From: Streptomyces sp. NBC_01803
GTDB taxonomy: Bacteria; Actinomycetota; Actinomycetes; Streptomycetales; Streptomycetaceae
Assembly (NCBI RefSeq): GCF_035917415.1
Contig: NZ_CP109073.1
Location: forward strand, 930,001-994,000
DNA: 64,000 nt
Direction of reading: 5' to 3'
Shown: piece after piece, positions 41,978 through 53,800 of the stretch
How the letters are laid out: each line of letters opens with the position of its first letter
How positions within the stretch are numbered: position 1 is the first letter of the stretch
Translations under genes and position numbers: made by a program
Notes under the pieces: model-generated
Database searches by the model: none
Told to the model about the DNA's origin: nothing
Seen by the model: the letters and a program-made list of their open reading frames with translations, nothing else

Positions 41978-43993
41978 TCAGCGGTCCGCCTCAACGGCGC
42001 TCGGCTCCCGGCCGAACTGCGCGGCCTGGATGGCGTACAGCTCGCGGAACTGTCCGTCGGGGCGGGCCAACAGGTCGGCGGGACTGCCGGATTCGACCAG
42101 GCGGCCGTGGTGCAGGACGTGGATCAGGTCGGCGTGCCGGACGGACGCCATCCGGTGGGTGATGAGGATGATCGTCTGCCCGCCCGCCGCCAGTTCACGG
42201 ATCTGGTCGAAGACCCGCTGCTCCTCCTTGGCGTCGAGCGCCGCCGTGGGCTCGTCCACGATGAGGACCGGGGCGTCGCGGTAGTGGGCGCGGGCGATGC
42301 CCAGGCGCTGCCACTGGCCGCCGCTCAGCTGGTGTCCGCCCTGGTAACCGCGCGCCAGCAGCGTGTCCCAGCCGCGCGGCAGGCCGCCCACGACGGTGTC
42401 GGCGCCCGCGTGGCGGGCGGCGGCGCGCAGGCGTTCCCCGTCGATGGGGGTGCCGGAGGCACCGATGGTGACGTTGACGCGCGCGGTGAACCGCCAGCGG
42501 TTGAAGTCCTGGGCGACCATGGCGATCCGGGCGAAGAGCTGGTGCCGGTCGGCCTCGGCGGTGTCGACCCCGTCCCAGGTGACGTGGCCGCTCTCGGGGA
42601 GGTAGAGGCCGGCCAGGAGCTTGACCAGGGTGCTCTTGCCGGAGCCGTTCTCGCCGACGAGGGCGGTGATCCGGCCGGCGGGGATGGTGAGCGAGACGTC
42701 GTCCAGAGCGGGTTCGGCGTCGGTGCCCGGGTAGCGGAAGGTGACGTTCCCGAACGTGATCTCGCGCGGCTCCGGGGGAACGGGCCGGCCGCCGGTGGGG
42801 ATGGCCCAGTCGGCGGCCTGGACGCACAGGAGCTCCAGGTCGCCGACGAACAGGCTTTCGTCGTAGAGGTTGTTGATGGAGTGGACCATGCCGCTGAGGC
42901 TGGCCGAGCCGGTGCGGATGGCGAGGACGGCCGTGCCGGCGACCGACATGGCCAGGGCGCCGCTCCAGGCAAGCGCGCCGAGGGTGAGGTAGGTGGCGGT
43001 GCCGGCCAGGCCGGTCCAGGTCGACGCCCACAGTCCGGTGCGGGCGTCGAGCCGGGCCAGACGGGTCTGCTCTGCCTCGGAGTTGGCGGACATCGCGCGG
43101 AAGTGCTTGAGCAGGAACGGCCCCACATGGTGGACGCGGACCTCGGCGGCTGTCTCGGTCGCGGTCAGCTCGCTGCTGAGCAGACGGCTGGCCCGCACGT
43201 GCTGGACCCAGACGCGGAACGACCGGTACCGGCGACGGGTGGTGATCAGCGTGCTCCACATGCTGGGCACGGTCATCAGGGCGAGCAGCGGTAGCAGCAC
43301 CGGGTGCAGGACGGTGAGCACGCTCGCGGCGGCGACCAGCGACAGCAGGGCGTTGATGACCTGGACGCAGTAGTCGATCATGTGGCGAGCCGATACGGCG
43401 CCGTACTGGGCCGTGTCCAGCAGCCGGTGGAACTGGTCGTCCTCGATCGCGGCCAGCTCCACCTCCGCGGCGCGCGCCAAGTACCGTTCGGTGGCGACTC
43501 GTTCGACCTTGGGTTCGAGTCGGCCCGAGCCGTAGGTCGAGACGGCCGAGCAGAGCGCGGTGAGCAGCGCGGTGACGGCGACCACGGTGAGGGAGGGCAG
43601 CGCGTCGCGGAGCCGGTCGTCCGGGTCGCCGGCCGCCAGCACGGCCGCCAGCACGGTGTTGACGGCGACGAGGCCGACGGCCTGGGCGATGCCGCGACCG
43701 GCCTCGGCGGCGGCGACCAGCCGCAGCGCCGCCCGGTCCGCCTCGCGGGCGAGACGGACGGTGGTCAAGACCAGGGCGGGCAGGGTCTTGACCATCGCCC
43801 ACAGGCTGAGCGAGGCGTAGGAGCCCTCGTGGCTGCGCCCCCCGCCGTCGTAGAGCAACGGGCCGCCGAACAGCAGCCGTTCCGACTCGGAGACGCTGCC
43901 GGGCGGCTCTTCGAGCGGCCGGTTCGTCGTGGTCCCGGCGGTGGTGTCCTCGGGGTCGGTCCTGTCGTCGGTGCGGCTTTCCACGTCGTCCAC
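41978..43993 (-). CDS. ABC exporter, fused membrane and ATPase domains
   Basis: A 671-residue half-transporter starting at GTG 43993, with GAGAGG upstream. The N-terminal ~60 residues are acidic and cytoplasmic. About six hydrophobic segments lie at ~95-400. The ATPase has FGNVTFRYPGTDAEPALDDV, Walker A VGENGSGKSTLVKLLAG, signature QLSGGQWQRLGIARA, Walker B VLIVDEPTAALDAKEEQRVF and the switch in ILITHRMASVRHADLI. It lies directly after the type II thioesterase of the PKS locus (27-base gap), so it probably exports the polyketide. Confidence 0.88.
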   Translation of the reverse strand: MDDVESRTDDRTDPEDTTAGTTTNRPLEEPPGSVSESERLLFGGPLLYDGGGRSHEGSYASLSLWAMVKTLPALVLTTVRLAREADRAALRLVAAAEAGRGIAQAVGLVAVNTVLAAVLAAGDPDDRLRDALPSLTVVAVTALLTALCSAVSTYGSGRLEPKVERVATERYLARAAEVELAAIEDDQFHRLLDTAQYGAVSARHMIDYCVQVINALLSLVAAASVLTVLHPVLLPLLALMTVPSMWSTLITTRRRYRSFRVWVQHVRASRLLSSELTATETAAEVRVHHVGPFLLKHFRAMSANSEAEQTRLARLDARTGLWASTWTGLAGTATYLTLGALAWSGALAMSVAGTAVLAIRTGSASLSGMVHSINNLYDESLFVGDLELLCVQAADWAIPTGGRPVPPEPREITFGNVTFRYPGTDAEPALDDVSLTIPAGRITALVGENGSGKSTLVKLLAGLYLPESGHVTWDGVDTAEADRHQLFARIAMVAQDFNRWRFTARVNVTIGASGTPIDGERLRAAARHAGADTVVGGLPRGWDTLLARGYQGGHQLSGGQWQRLGIARAHYRDAPVLIVDEPTAALDAKEEQRVFDQIRELAAGGQTIILITHRMASVRHADLIHVLHHGRLVESGSPADLLARPDGQFRELYAIQAAQFGREPSAVEADR

Positions 43994-44020
43994 AGCGGGG
44001 CCTCTCGCGGTGTGGTGGCG

Positions 44021-44815
44021 TCAGGTCGGCGGGGCGAACAGGGCGTTGGCTATCCGGTGCAGGACGTCGGTCTGGTGGTCGACCAGGTAGAAGTGACCGC
44101 CGGAGTAGACCTTCAGTTCGAACGGCCCCTCCGTCGCGTCGCGCCAGGCTTCCGCCTCCTCCACCGTGGCCTTGGGGTCGGCGTCGCCCACCAGGGCGTG
44201 CACGGGGCAGCGCAGCGGCGGGCCGGGCTCGGGGACGTACGTCTCGATGGCCCGGTAGTCGACGCGGACCGCGGGCAGCACCATCCGCAGGATCTCCTCG
44301 TCGGCGAGGACGGCCGCGTCGGTGCCGCTGAGCTGCCTGATGTCGTCCAGCAGGCCGTCGTCGTCACGCAGGTGCGTGGTCTCGACGCGGTGGGTGGAGG
44401 GCGCGCGACGTCCGGAGGCGAACAGCGCCGCGGCCACCAGGCCCTTCTCCCGCTCGAAGCGGCGCGCGACTTCGAACGCGACGGCGGCGCCCATGCTGTG
44501 CCCGAAGAGCCCGAGCGGGCGGTCGGCCCAGGGCAGCAGCGCGGCGAACACCGCGTCGGCGAGCTCGGAGATCGTGCCCACGGCCGGCTCGCGCAACCGG
44601 TCCTGGCGGCCCGGGTACTGGACGGCGAGCACGTCGACCGTGGCGGGCATGGCGCGGGCGACGGGCAGGAAGTAGCTGGCGGAGCCGCCCGCGTGCGGCA
44701 TACAGACGAGGCGCACCGCGGCGTCCTCGCGCGGGTTGTACCGGCGGATCCAGCGGGTGTTGTCGCCGGTGCCCGGGTCGCCGGAGCCGGGCGCTCCGGA
44801 GTGGTGGTCAGTCAT
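44021..44815 (-). CDS. type II thioesterase
   Basis: A 264-residue alpha/beta hydrolase. ATG 44815 is chosen because AGAGG lies nine bases upstream; a GTG at 44839 overlapping the PKS stop is an alternative. Motifs: RLVCMPHAGGSASYFLPVAR, VLAVQYPGRQDRLREP, GHSMG (Ser 107), GDADPKATVEEAEAW and the C-terminal catalytic His in YSGGHFYLVDH. Stand-alone editing thioesterases remove stalled or wrong acyl groups from ACPs of the neighbouring PKS. Confidence 0.92.
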   Translation of the reverse strand: MTDHHSGAPGSGDPGTGDNTRWIRRYNPREDAAVRLVCMPHAGGSASYFLPVARAMPATVDVLAVQYPGRQDRLREPAVGTISELADAVFAALLPWADRPLGLFGHSMGAAVAFEVARRFEREKGLVAAALFASGRRAPSTHRVETTHLRDDDGLLDDIRQLSGTDAAVLADEEILRMVLPAVRVDYRAIETYVPEPGPPLRCPVHALVGDADPKATVEEAEAWRDATEGPFELKVYSGGHFYLVDHQTDVLHRIANALFAPPT

Positions 44816-44831
44816 GCGGTCGCTGTTCCTC

Positions 44832-47800
44832 TCAGTCACCGAGCCCGGCGAGCCAGGTGGTGACGGCGGCGGCGGTCGTGGGGGCGTGGTGTTCCATCAA
44901 CGAATAGTGATCCCCAGGTACTTCGACAACGATGTCGGCGCATTCGGGTGGTGGTGGCCGGTCGTCGCCGCCGCCCTCCTCGGACGGCATCCAGTCGGCG
45001 GCGCGGACGACGAGTGTGGGCGCGGCGATCGGCCGGGGGGTGAACCCGTCGAAGGCGCGCAGGTATCCGCCCATGGCGGTGAGCTGGGTGCCCAGACCGG
45101 TGACGAAGTCGAACCGGTCGGTCTGGCCCCGCACGGCGGCGGAGGCGTACCGCTCCCCCATCGGCACGCTCCGGCTGAAGGAGTCGATCATGACGACCCC
45201 GGCGACCGGGTGGCCGAGGGCCGCGAGCCGTTCGGCGGTCGCGCGAGCGACCCAGCCGCCCGCGGAGTACCCGGCGAGCACGGCCGGTTCGTCGGCGGGG
45301 ACCTGGCGGGTGATCGCCTCGGCCAGGGCGTCGGTCAGCGCGTCCACGTGGGCGGGGAGGGGCTCGCCGGGCGCGAAGCCGGGCAGGCGCAGCGCCCGGA
45401 CGGCGCGCGTTGGGCCGACCGCGGCGGCGAAGCGGGCGTAGTGGTGGGCTCCTGAGGGAGCCATGTACCCGGCGATGCACATCAGTTGGCCCGGGCCGTG
45501 GGCCTCGCCCCCGGCCAGGCGGACGGTGGTGAGCAGGCCGTCGATCTCGGCGGCGGTGGTGAACGTGGGGCGCAGGCGGGAGGCGCTGCGCACCATGTCC
45601 AGGGCCGCGCCGTACTGACCGCTGTCGTTGGCGCTGAGGTAGAGGGCGGCGAGGGTGTCGGTCGGCTCGTCGCCCGGCGCGGCGGCGATGGCGGCAGTGG
45701 GGAGCGCGGCGCGTTCCCCACCGGCCAGCAGGACCGCCAGCCGGTCCGCGATCCGGGCCGGGGTGGGGTGGTCGAACGCCAGGGAGCCGGGCAGCCGCAG
45801 GCCGGTGGCGGCGGCGAGGCGTTTGCGCAGGCCGACGGCGGTGAGGGAGTCGAAGCCGAGTTCGAGGAAGACGTCGTGCGCGCCGACGGCGTCCGGGCTG
45901 TCATGGCCGAGCACGGCGGCGGCCTCGGCCCGTACGAAGTCCACGAGGAGCGCCCGGTGTTCGGCGGCCGGCAGGGCGGCGAGGCGGCGGGCGAGTGCCG
46001 GTCCGGACCCATCGTGGGCGCCGTCCCGCTCCCGGCCGGGTTCGTCATCCGGCCGGTCGGTGGCGAGGGCCCGGGCGGCCTCGGGCAGGTCGGCCAGCAG
46101 GGGGCTGGGCCGGGCCATGGTGAAGCCGGGCACGAAGCGCTCCCAGTCGATGGGGGCGACGACGGCGGTGGGTTCGTCACGCTCCAGGCTCCGGCGCAGC
46201 GCGAGGAGGGCCAACTCCGGGCGCATCGTCGTCAGTCCGCGCTTCGCCATGTGCTCGGCGGCGGCGTCGTCGACCATGCCGCCGTCGGCCCAGGGGCCCC
46301 AGGCGACGGCGGTGGCGGTCAGGCCCCGGGCACGGCGGTGTTCGGCCAGCGCGTCGAGGTGCGCGTTCGCGGCGGCGTAGGCGGCCTGACCACCGCTGCC
46401 CCAGACGCCCGCGCCGGAGGAGAAGAGGACGAAAGCGTCCAGCGGCCGGTCACCCAGGAGTTCGTCCAGGTGAGCCGCGCCGGTGGCCTTGGCAGCCAGC
46501 ACCCGGGCGAGTTCGGCGGGGGAGACCGCGGCGAGGGGGGCGGGGGTGTCGATGCCGGCGGTGTGGAAGACAGCGGTGGGCGGGTGTTCGGCCAGGAGCG
46601 CCGCCACCGCTCCCCGGTCGGCAACGTCACACGCCACCATCGTCACCCGAGCACCCGCCGCCACAAGCTCTTCCCGCAGCCGATCCGCGCCCGGGGCCAC
46701 CGCACCCCGACGACTCGTCAACACCACATGCTCAGCCCCGTTCCCGGCCAGCCACCGGGCCACCCGGCCCCCGATGAACCCCGTACCACCCGTCACCAGC
46801 ACAGTCCCCCGCGCCCGCCACACCCCCCCAGACCCAGCCCCAGACCCGGACCCAGACCCGGACCCGGCGGCCTGCCCGTCCACCCCACCGCGCACCAGAC
46901 GACGGGCGAACGTGCCCGAGGCGCGCACCGCGACCTGATCCTCACCGGTGGCGCCGGTCAGGACGGCGGCCAGCCGGGCGGCGACCTGCTCGTCGAGCGT
47001 TTCGGGCAGGTCGATCAACCCGCCCCACACACTGGGGAGTTCCAGCGCGGCCACCCGACCCAGACCCCAGACCCGCGCCCGCTCCGGACACGCGAGCGGG
47101 TCCAGCGGGCCAGTGGACACCGCCCCCCGCGTCACACACCACAACGGCACCGCGTCCCGCCCACCATCCGCCAGACCCTGAACCAGCCGAAGCGTCAACA
47201 CCAGACCATCGACATCCAGCGCCAACAACGACAACACACCAGACACATCCCCACACCCGCCCAACCGGGCCGCGACCACCCCCCGATCATCGCCCGGGTC
47301 CACGGTCAGGAACTCGGGTTCGGCTCCGTGCGCGGTGAGCGCCGCGACGACCGATTCGGTGGTGGGGTCCCCCTGTTGACGGGGGGTGAGCGCGATGAGC
47401 CAGGTGCCGTCGAGGGGTGGGGGCGTCGCGGCGGGCTCAGGCAGCGGGCGCCAGGTGACGCGGTAGTGCCAGGCGTCGACGGCGCCTTCGTCGTCGCGCC
47501 GCCGACGCCAGTCGGCCAGCGCCGGCAGCGCGGCGCGCAGCGAGACGTCACCGTCCGGGTCGAGGCGCAACTCCTCGGCCAGGGACTTCAGGTCGCCCCG
47601 CTCGACCACGGACCAGAAGGCGGCGTCCGTGGATGGCACTGCCGCGCCGGGGGCGGCGACTGTGGGGGCGGGGGCCGCGTCCAGCCAGTAACGGCGGCGC
47701 TGGAACGGGTAGGTGGGCAGCTCGACCACCCGACCGCCCCAGCCGGTGAGGACGGTGGGCCAGTCGACGGCGACCCCGGAGACGTGTGCCTCGCCGAGCG

Positions 47801-50800
47801 AGGTGAGGAAGCGGGCCGGGCCGCCCTCGCCGCGCCGCAGGGAGGGGATGACGACGGCGGCCCGCCGTTGGCCACCGGTCCCCTCCGCGCTGTCCGGGGC
47901 GATCTCCTCGGCGCTCTCCTCGGCGATCTCCTGGAGGCCGAGGGTCAGCACCGGGTGGGGGCTCATCTCGATGAAGGCGGTGTGCCCCTCGTCCAGCAGC
48001 CGGCGGGCGGTGTCCTCGAAGCGAACGGTCTCGCGCAGATTCCGGTACCAGTAGGCGGCGTCGGGCGGTGTGCCGTCCTCGACGCCGGCGACGGTGGAGC
48101 GGAACGGCACACGCGGCTCGGTGGGTGTGATCCCGGCGAGCGCCCCGGTCAGCTCCTCACGGATGCTTTCGACGTGGGCGCAGTGCGACCCGTAGGCGAC
48201 GGGGACACGCTTGGCCCGCACCCCGTCGGCGGCGCAGTCGGCGAGGAACCTGTCGAGCGCGTCCGCGTCACCCGACACCACCAGCGATGTCGGGCCGTTG
48301 ACGGCGGCGACGGCGAGCCGGCCGTTCCACGGCGCGAGGCGTTCGGTGGTCGCGGTGAGCGAGGCGGCGACGGAGGCCATACCACCCCGGCCCGCGAGGC
48401 GGGCCAGCAGCCGGCTGCGCAGCGCCACCACCCGGGCGGCGTCGTCCAGGGACAGCGCCCCGGCGACGCAGGCGGCGGCGATCTCGCCCTGCGAGTGCCC
48501 GACGACGGCCGCCGGCCGCACACCGCAGGCTGTCCACAACTCGGCCAGCGACACCATCACGGCCCACAGTACCGGCTGCACGACATCGTCAGCGGTCAAC
48601 TCCGGGGCTCCCGGCGCCTGTCGGAGGACGGCGTCGAGCGACCAGTCGACGTGCGGGGCGAGCGCGCGTTCGCACGCGGCCATGCGGTCATGGAACACCG
48701 GAGCGGTGTCGAGGAGATCGACGGCCATCCCGGCCCACTGCGAGCCCTGCCCGGGGAAGACGAACACCGCTCGCCGCTCCCCCGCCCCGGCGGGCACCGC
48801 GCCGCGCGTGATGCCCTCGGTTTCCGCTCCGGCCGCCAACGCGCCGAGGCGGGAGCCAAGTTCGGCCTGGTCGCCGCCCACGACGACCGCCCGGTGCTCG
48901 AAGAGGCCGCGCGCTGTGACGAGGGTGTGGGCCACGTCGCACGGGCGGAGGCCGGGAGCGAGCGCGGCCAGCCGCCGCGCCTGCTCGGCGAGGGCGGCGG
49001 GCGAGCGGCCGGAGAGCACGAGGGGCACGACCACCGGATCGAGCGGCGAGCGCTCCCGTTCGGCCGCGTCGCGGGCGCTCCCGGTGTCTCCCGTGTTTCC
49101 GGTGTCTGCCGTGTCCCCGGCGTCCTCGGCGTCCTCGGCGTCCTCGGCATCCGGTGCGGGGGCCTGCTCGATGATGACATGGGCGTTGGTGCCGCTCATC
49201 CCGAACGAGGAGACGGCGGCCCGGCGCGAGCGGCCGTCGGCCGGCCAGGGGACGGGCTCGGTCAGCAGCCGGACGGCGCCGGAGGTCCAGTCGACGTGCG
49301 GGGTCGGCTCGTTGACGTGCAGCGTGCGCGGCAGCAGGTCGTTGCGCAGCGCCTGCACCATCTTGATGATGCCGCCGACCCCGGCCGCCGCCTGGGTGTG
49401 CCCGATGTTCGACTTCAACGAGCCGAGCCACAGGGGCTGTTCGGCGGGCCGTTCGCGTCCGTAGGTGGCGAGCAACGCCTGCGCCTCGATCGGGTCGCCC
49501 AGCACCGTGCCGGTGCCGTGCCCCTCGACCGCGTCCACTTCCGCCGCCGTGAGACCCGCGTTGGCGAGGGCGGCCCTGATCACCCGGCGCTGCGCGGAGC
49601 CGCTGGGGGCGGTCAGGCCGTTGGACGCGCCGTCCTGGTTGATCGCGGAGCCGCGCACGACGGCGAGCACCGGGTGCCCGTTCCGCCGGGCGTCGGAGAG
49701 CCGTTCCAGCAGCAGCATCCCGGCGCCCTCGCCCCAGCCGGTGCCGTCCGCGTCGGCGGAGAACGCGCGGCAGCGGCCGTCGGCCGACAGGGCGCGCTGG
49801 CGGCTGAATTCGACGAACGGGCCCGGGCTGGACATGGCCGTCACACCGCCCGCCAGCGCCATCGCGCACTCGCCCTGCCGCAGCGCCTGGGCAGCCATGT
49901 GGAGGGCGACGAGGGAGGAGGAGCAGGCGGTGTCCACCGTCACGGCCGGGCCCTCCAGTCCCAACTGGTAGGCGATGCGCCCGGATACGACGCTCGCCGC
50001 GTTGCCGGTGCTCAGGTAGCCCTGGGTGTCGTCGGGGATGTCGAGATGGCGCCTGAGGTAGTCCTGGTAGCCGGAGCCGATGAACACGCCGGTCTGGCTG
50101 CCGTGGGCGGCGGCCGGGGCGATGCCCGCACGTTCGAACGCTTCCCAGGCGGTTTCCAGGAGCAGCCGCTGCTGGGGGTCCATCGCCAGGGCCTCGCGGG
50201 GCGAGATGCTGAAGAACGCGGCGTCGAAGTCGGCCAGTTCATAGAGGAAGCCACCGGCGCGGGCGTAGGTGGTGCCGGGGTGGTCGGGGTCGGGGTGGTA
50301 CAGCGTCTCGACGTCCCAGCCCCGGTCGGCGGGGAAGGCGGACATGGCGTCGGTGCCGTCGGCGACGAGCCGCCACAGCGCCTCGGGGCTGTCGGCGCCG
50401 CCGGGGTAGCGGCAGCTCATCGCGACGATGGCGATGGGCTCGTCGGCGGCCGGGCGGGGGGCGTGGGTGGGCGTCTTCTCCTGCTCGGCGCCAAGGAGTT
50501 CGGCGCGGAGGTGGCCCGCCAGAGCGGTGACGGTGGGGTGGTCGAAGACCAGGGTCGCGGGGAGTCGCACGCCGGTGCCGTGGGCGAGCCGGTCGCGGAG
50601 TTCGACGGCGGTGAGGGAGTCGAAGCCGAGTTCGCGGAAGGGGCGGGCGGGTTCGACCTGGTCGGGGGTGGCGTGGCCGAGGACGGCGGCGGCGTGCTCG
50701 CGGACCAGGGTGATGAGGGTGCGGTCGCGGTCGGCCGGGTCGGCGGCGGTGAGGGCCGCGCGCAGTGCGGCGACGGCCTCGCGGTCGCCGCCGCCTCCGT

Positions 50801-53800
50801 TCTCGCCCTCGTCGGCGGAGTGGAGGGCGGCGCGGACCTCGGGCAGGTCGCCCAGGAAAGGGCTGACGCGGCCCGCGGTGAAGGTGGGGGCGAACCGTCC
50901 CCAGTCCATGTCGGCCACGGTGACGGCGGTGTCGTCGCGGGCGAGCGCGGTGCCCAGGGCGGTGAGGGCGGCGTCGGGCGGCAGGGTGCGCAGGCCGCGC
51001 CGGCGGAGCTGGTCCGCGACGTCGGCCGTGCCCGCCATGCCGCCGTCGGCCCAGGGGCCCCAGGCGACGGCGGTGGCGGTCAGGCCCCGGGCACGGCGGT
51101 GTTCGGCCAGCGCGTCGAGGTGCGCGTTCGCGGCGGCGTAGGCGGCCTGACCACCGCTGCCCCAGACGCCCGCGCCGGAGGAGAAGAGGACGAAAGCGTC
51201 CAGCGGCCGGTCACCCAGGAGTTCGTCCAGGTGAGCCGCGCCGGTGGCCTTGGCAGCCAGCACCCGGGCGAGTTCGGCGGGGGAGACCGCGGCGAGGGGG
51301 GCGGGGGTGTCGATGCCGGCGGTGTGGAAGACAGCGGTGGGCGGGTGTTCGGCCAGGAGCGCCGCCACCGCTCCCCGGTCGGCAACGTCACACGCCACCA
51401 TCGTCACCCGAGCACCCGCCGCCACAAGCTCTTCCCGCAGCCGATCCGCGCCCGGGGCCACCGCACCCCGACGACTCGTCAACACCACATGCTCAGCCCC
51501 GTTCCCGGCCAGCCACCGGGCCACCCGGCCCCCGATGAACCCCGTACCACCCGTCACCAGCACAGTCCCCCGCGCCCGCCACACCCCCCCAGACCCAGCC
51601 CCAGACCCGGACCCAGACCCGGACCCGGCGGCCTGCCCGTCCACCCCACCGCGCACCAGACGACGGGCGAACGTGCCCGAGGCGCGCACCGCGACCTGAT
51701 CCTCACCGGTGGCGCCGGTCAGGACGGCGGCCAGCCGGGCGGCGACCTGCTCGTCGAGCGTTTCGGGCAGGTCGATCAACCCGCCCCACACACTGGGGAG
51801 TTCCAGCGCGGCCACCCGACCCAGACCCCAGACCCGCGCCTGCTCCGGACACGCGAGCGGGTCCAGCGGGCCAGTGGACACCGCCCCCCGCGTCACACAC
51901 CACAACGGCACCGCGTCCCGCCCACCATCCGCCAGACCCTGAACCAGCCGAAGCGTCAACACCAGACCATCGACATCCAGCGCCAACAACGACAACACAC
52001 CAGACACATCCCCACACCCGCCCAACCGGGCCGCGACCACCCCCCGACCATCGCCCGGACCGACGGCGACCGGCACGATGTCCGCGCCCTGTGACCCCAC
52101 CGCCCGCAGGATGTCCGCCACATGGTCGTCGCCGTCCCGTCCGGCGGGCACGGCGACCAGCCACCGCCCGGCCGGGCGGGCGGTCGGCGGCGTGGTGTCG
52201 AGGGGCGTCCAGGTCACGCGGTAGCGCCAGTCGTCCCCGGTGGAGCGGGCCCGGCGGCGGCGTCGCCAGGTGGAGAGCGCGGGCAGGACGGAACGGAGCG
52301 GGGCGTCGTCCGGAACCTGGAGGCGTTCGGTGAGGGCGGCGAGGTCCTCGCGTTCCACCGACTCCCAGAACTCGGCGTCGGCGGCATCGCGTGGGACGCT
52401 CCGCAGCCAGTAACCGCCGCGCTGGAAAGCGTAGGTGGGCAGTTCGACGCGGCGCGGCCGGTGCGCGGCGAACAGCGGGGCCCAGTCCAACGGCACGCCG
52501 TGGACGTGGAGCGCGGCGAAGGCGGCGGTGACGGCCTCGGGGCCGGGCCGATCGGTGCGCAGCAGCGGGACGACGCCCGTGTCCTCCGGCACGATGTCGC
52601 GGGCGAGTGCCGCGAGTCCGCCGCCGGGACCGGCCTCGACCAGCCGGGTCACGCCCTCGCGGGTGAGCGTCGCCACCGCGTCCGCGAACCGGACCGGCTC
52701 GCGGATCTGGCGCACCCAGTAGGCGGGGTCGGCCAGTTCGTCGGCGGTGACCCGGCGACCGGTGAGCGTGGAGACGACCGGGACGGTGGGCGCGTGGAAC
52801 ACGGCCTTGCCGGCCAGCGACCGGAACTCCGCCAGCATCGGGTCCATCAGCGGGGAGTGGAAGGCGTGACTCACGGCGAGCCGCCGGGTGCGGCAGCCGC
52901 GTGCGGCGAGCTTGTCGGCGATCTCCGCCACGGTCGCCTCGGTACCGGAGATGACCACGGACGCGGGGCCGTTGATGGCGGCCATGGCCGCCGTGTCCGG
53001 GTACTCGGCGAGCAGTGGCCGGACTTCCTCCTCGGATGCCCGGACCGCGACCATGGCGCCGCCCGGTGGCAGGGCCTGCATCAGCCGTCCCCGGGCCACC
53101 ACCAGCGCCGCCGCGTCCGCGAGCGACAGCACTCCGGCGGCGTGGGCGGCGGCGAACTCCCCGACCGAGTGACCGGCCAGCGCCGCCGGCCGCACGCCCC
53201 ACGACTCGACCAGCCGGTAGAGCGCCACCTCGACCGCGAACAGGGCGGGTTGGGCGTATCCGGTGCCGTTGAGGAGCGCGGCGTCGTCGCCGAAGAGGAC
53301 CGGGCGCAGTGGCCGGTCGAGGTGGCGGTCGAGTTCGGCGCACGTCTCGTCGAACGCGGTGGCGAAGACGGGGAACGCCGCGTGCAGGTCCCGGCCCATA
53401 CCGGGGCGTTGGCCGCCCTGCCCGGCGAACAGCACGGCGGTACCGCCCGCCGGTCCGGTCCGGCCGGTGACCGTGCCGGGCGCCGGGGCGCCCTCGGCCA
53501 CCGCGCGCAGGCCGGCGGTGAGTCCGGCCAGGTCACGGCCGGTGATCACGGCGCGGTGGGGCAGGGCGGCGCGGCCGGTCGTGAGCGTGTGACCGATGTC
53601 GGCGGCGTCCGGCTCGGGGATGGCGAGGAGGTGAGCGAGCAGCCGTTCGGCCTGGCCGCGCAGGGCGGCGGCGCTGTGGGCCGAGACGGGCCAGGCGATC
53701 GGGGTGTCGTGCGCGGTGAAGCGCCGTCGCTCCACTCGCTCCACCGGGACTTCGGGTGCGGCGGGGGCCTGTTCCACGATGGCGTGGGCATTGGTGCCGC

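Noticed and set aside
45486..52094. A 2,200-codon open frame on the + strand opposite the PKS gene
   Set aside because: It is an antisense frame kept open by GC-rich third positions. Its translation is low-complexity Gly/Arg/Pro without any domain, while the complement encodes clear KS, AT and KR motifs.
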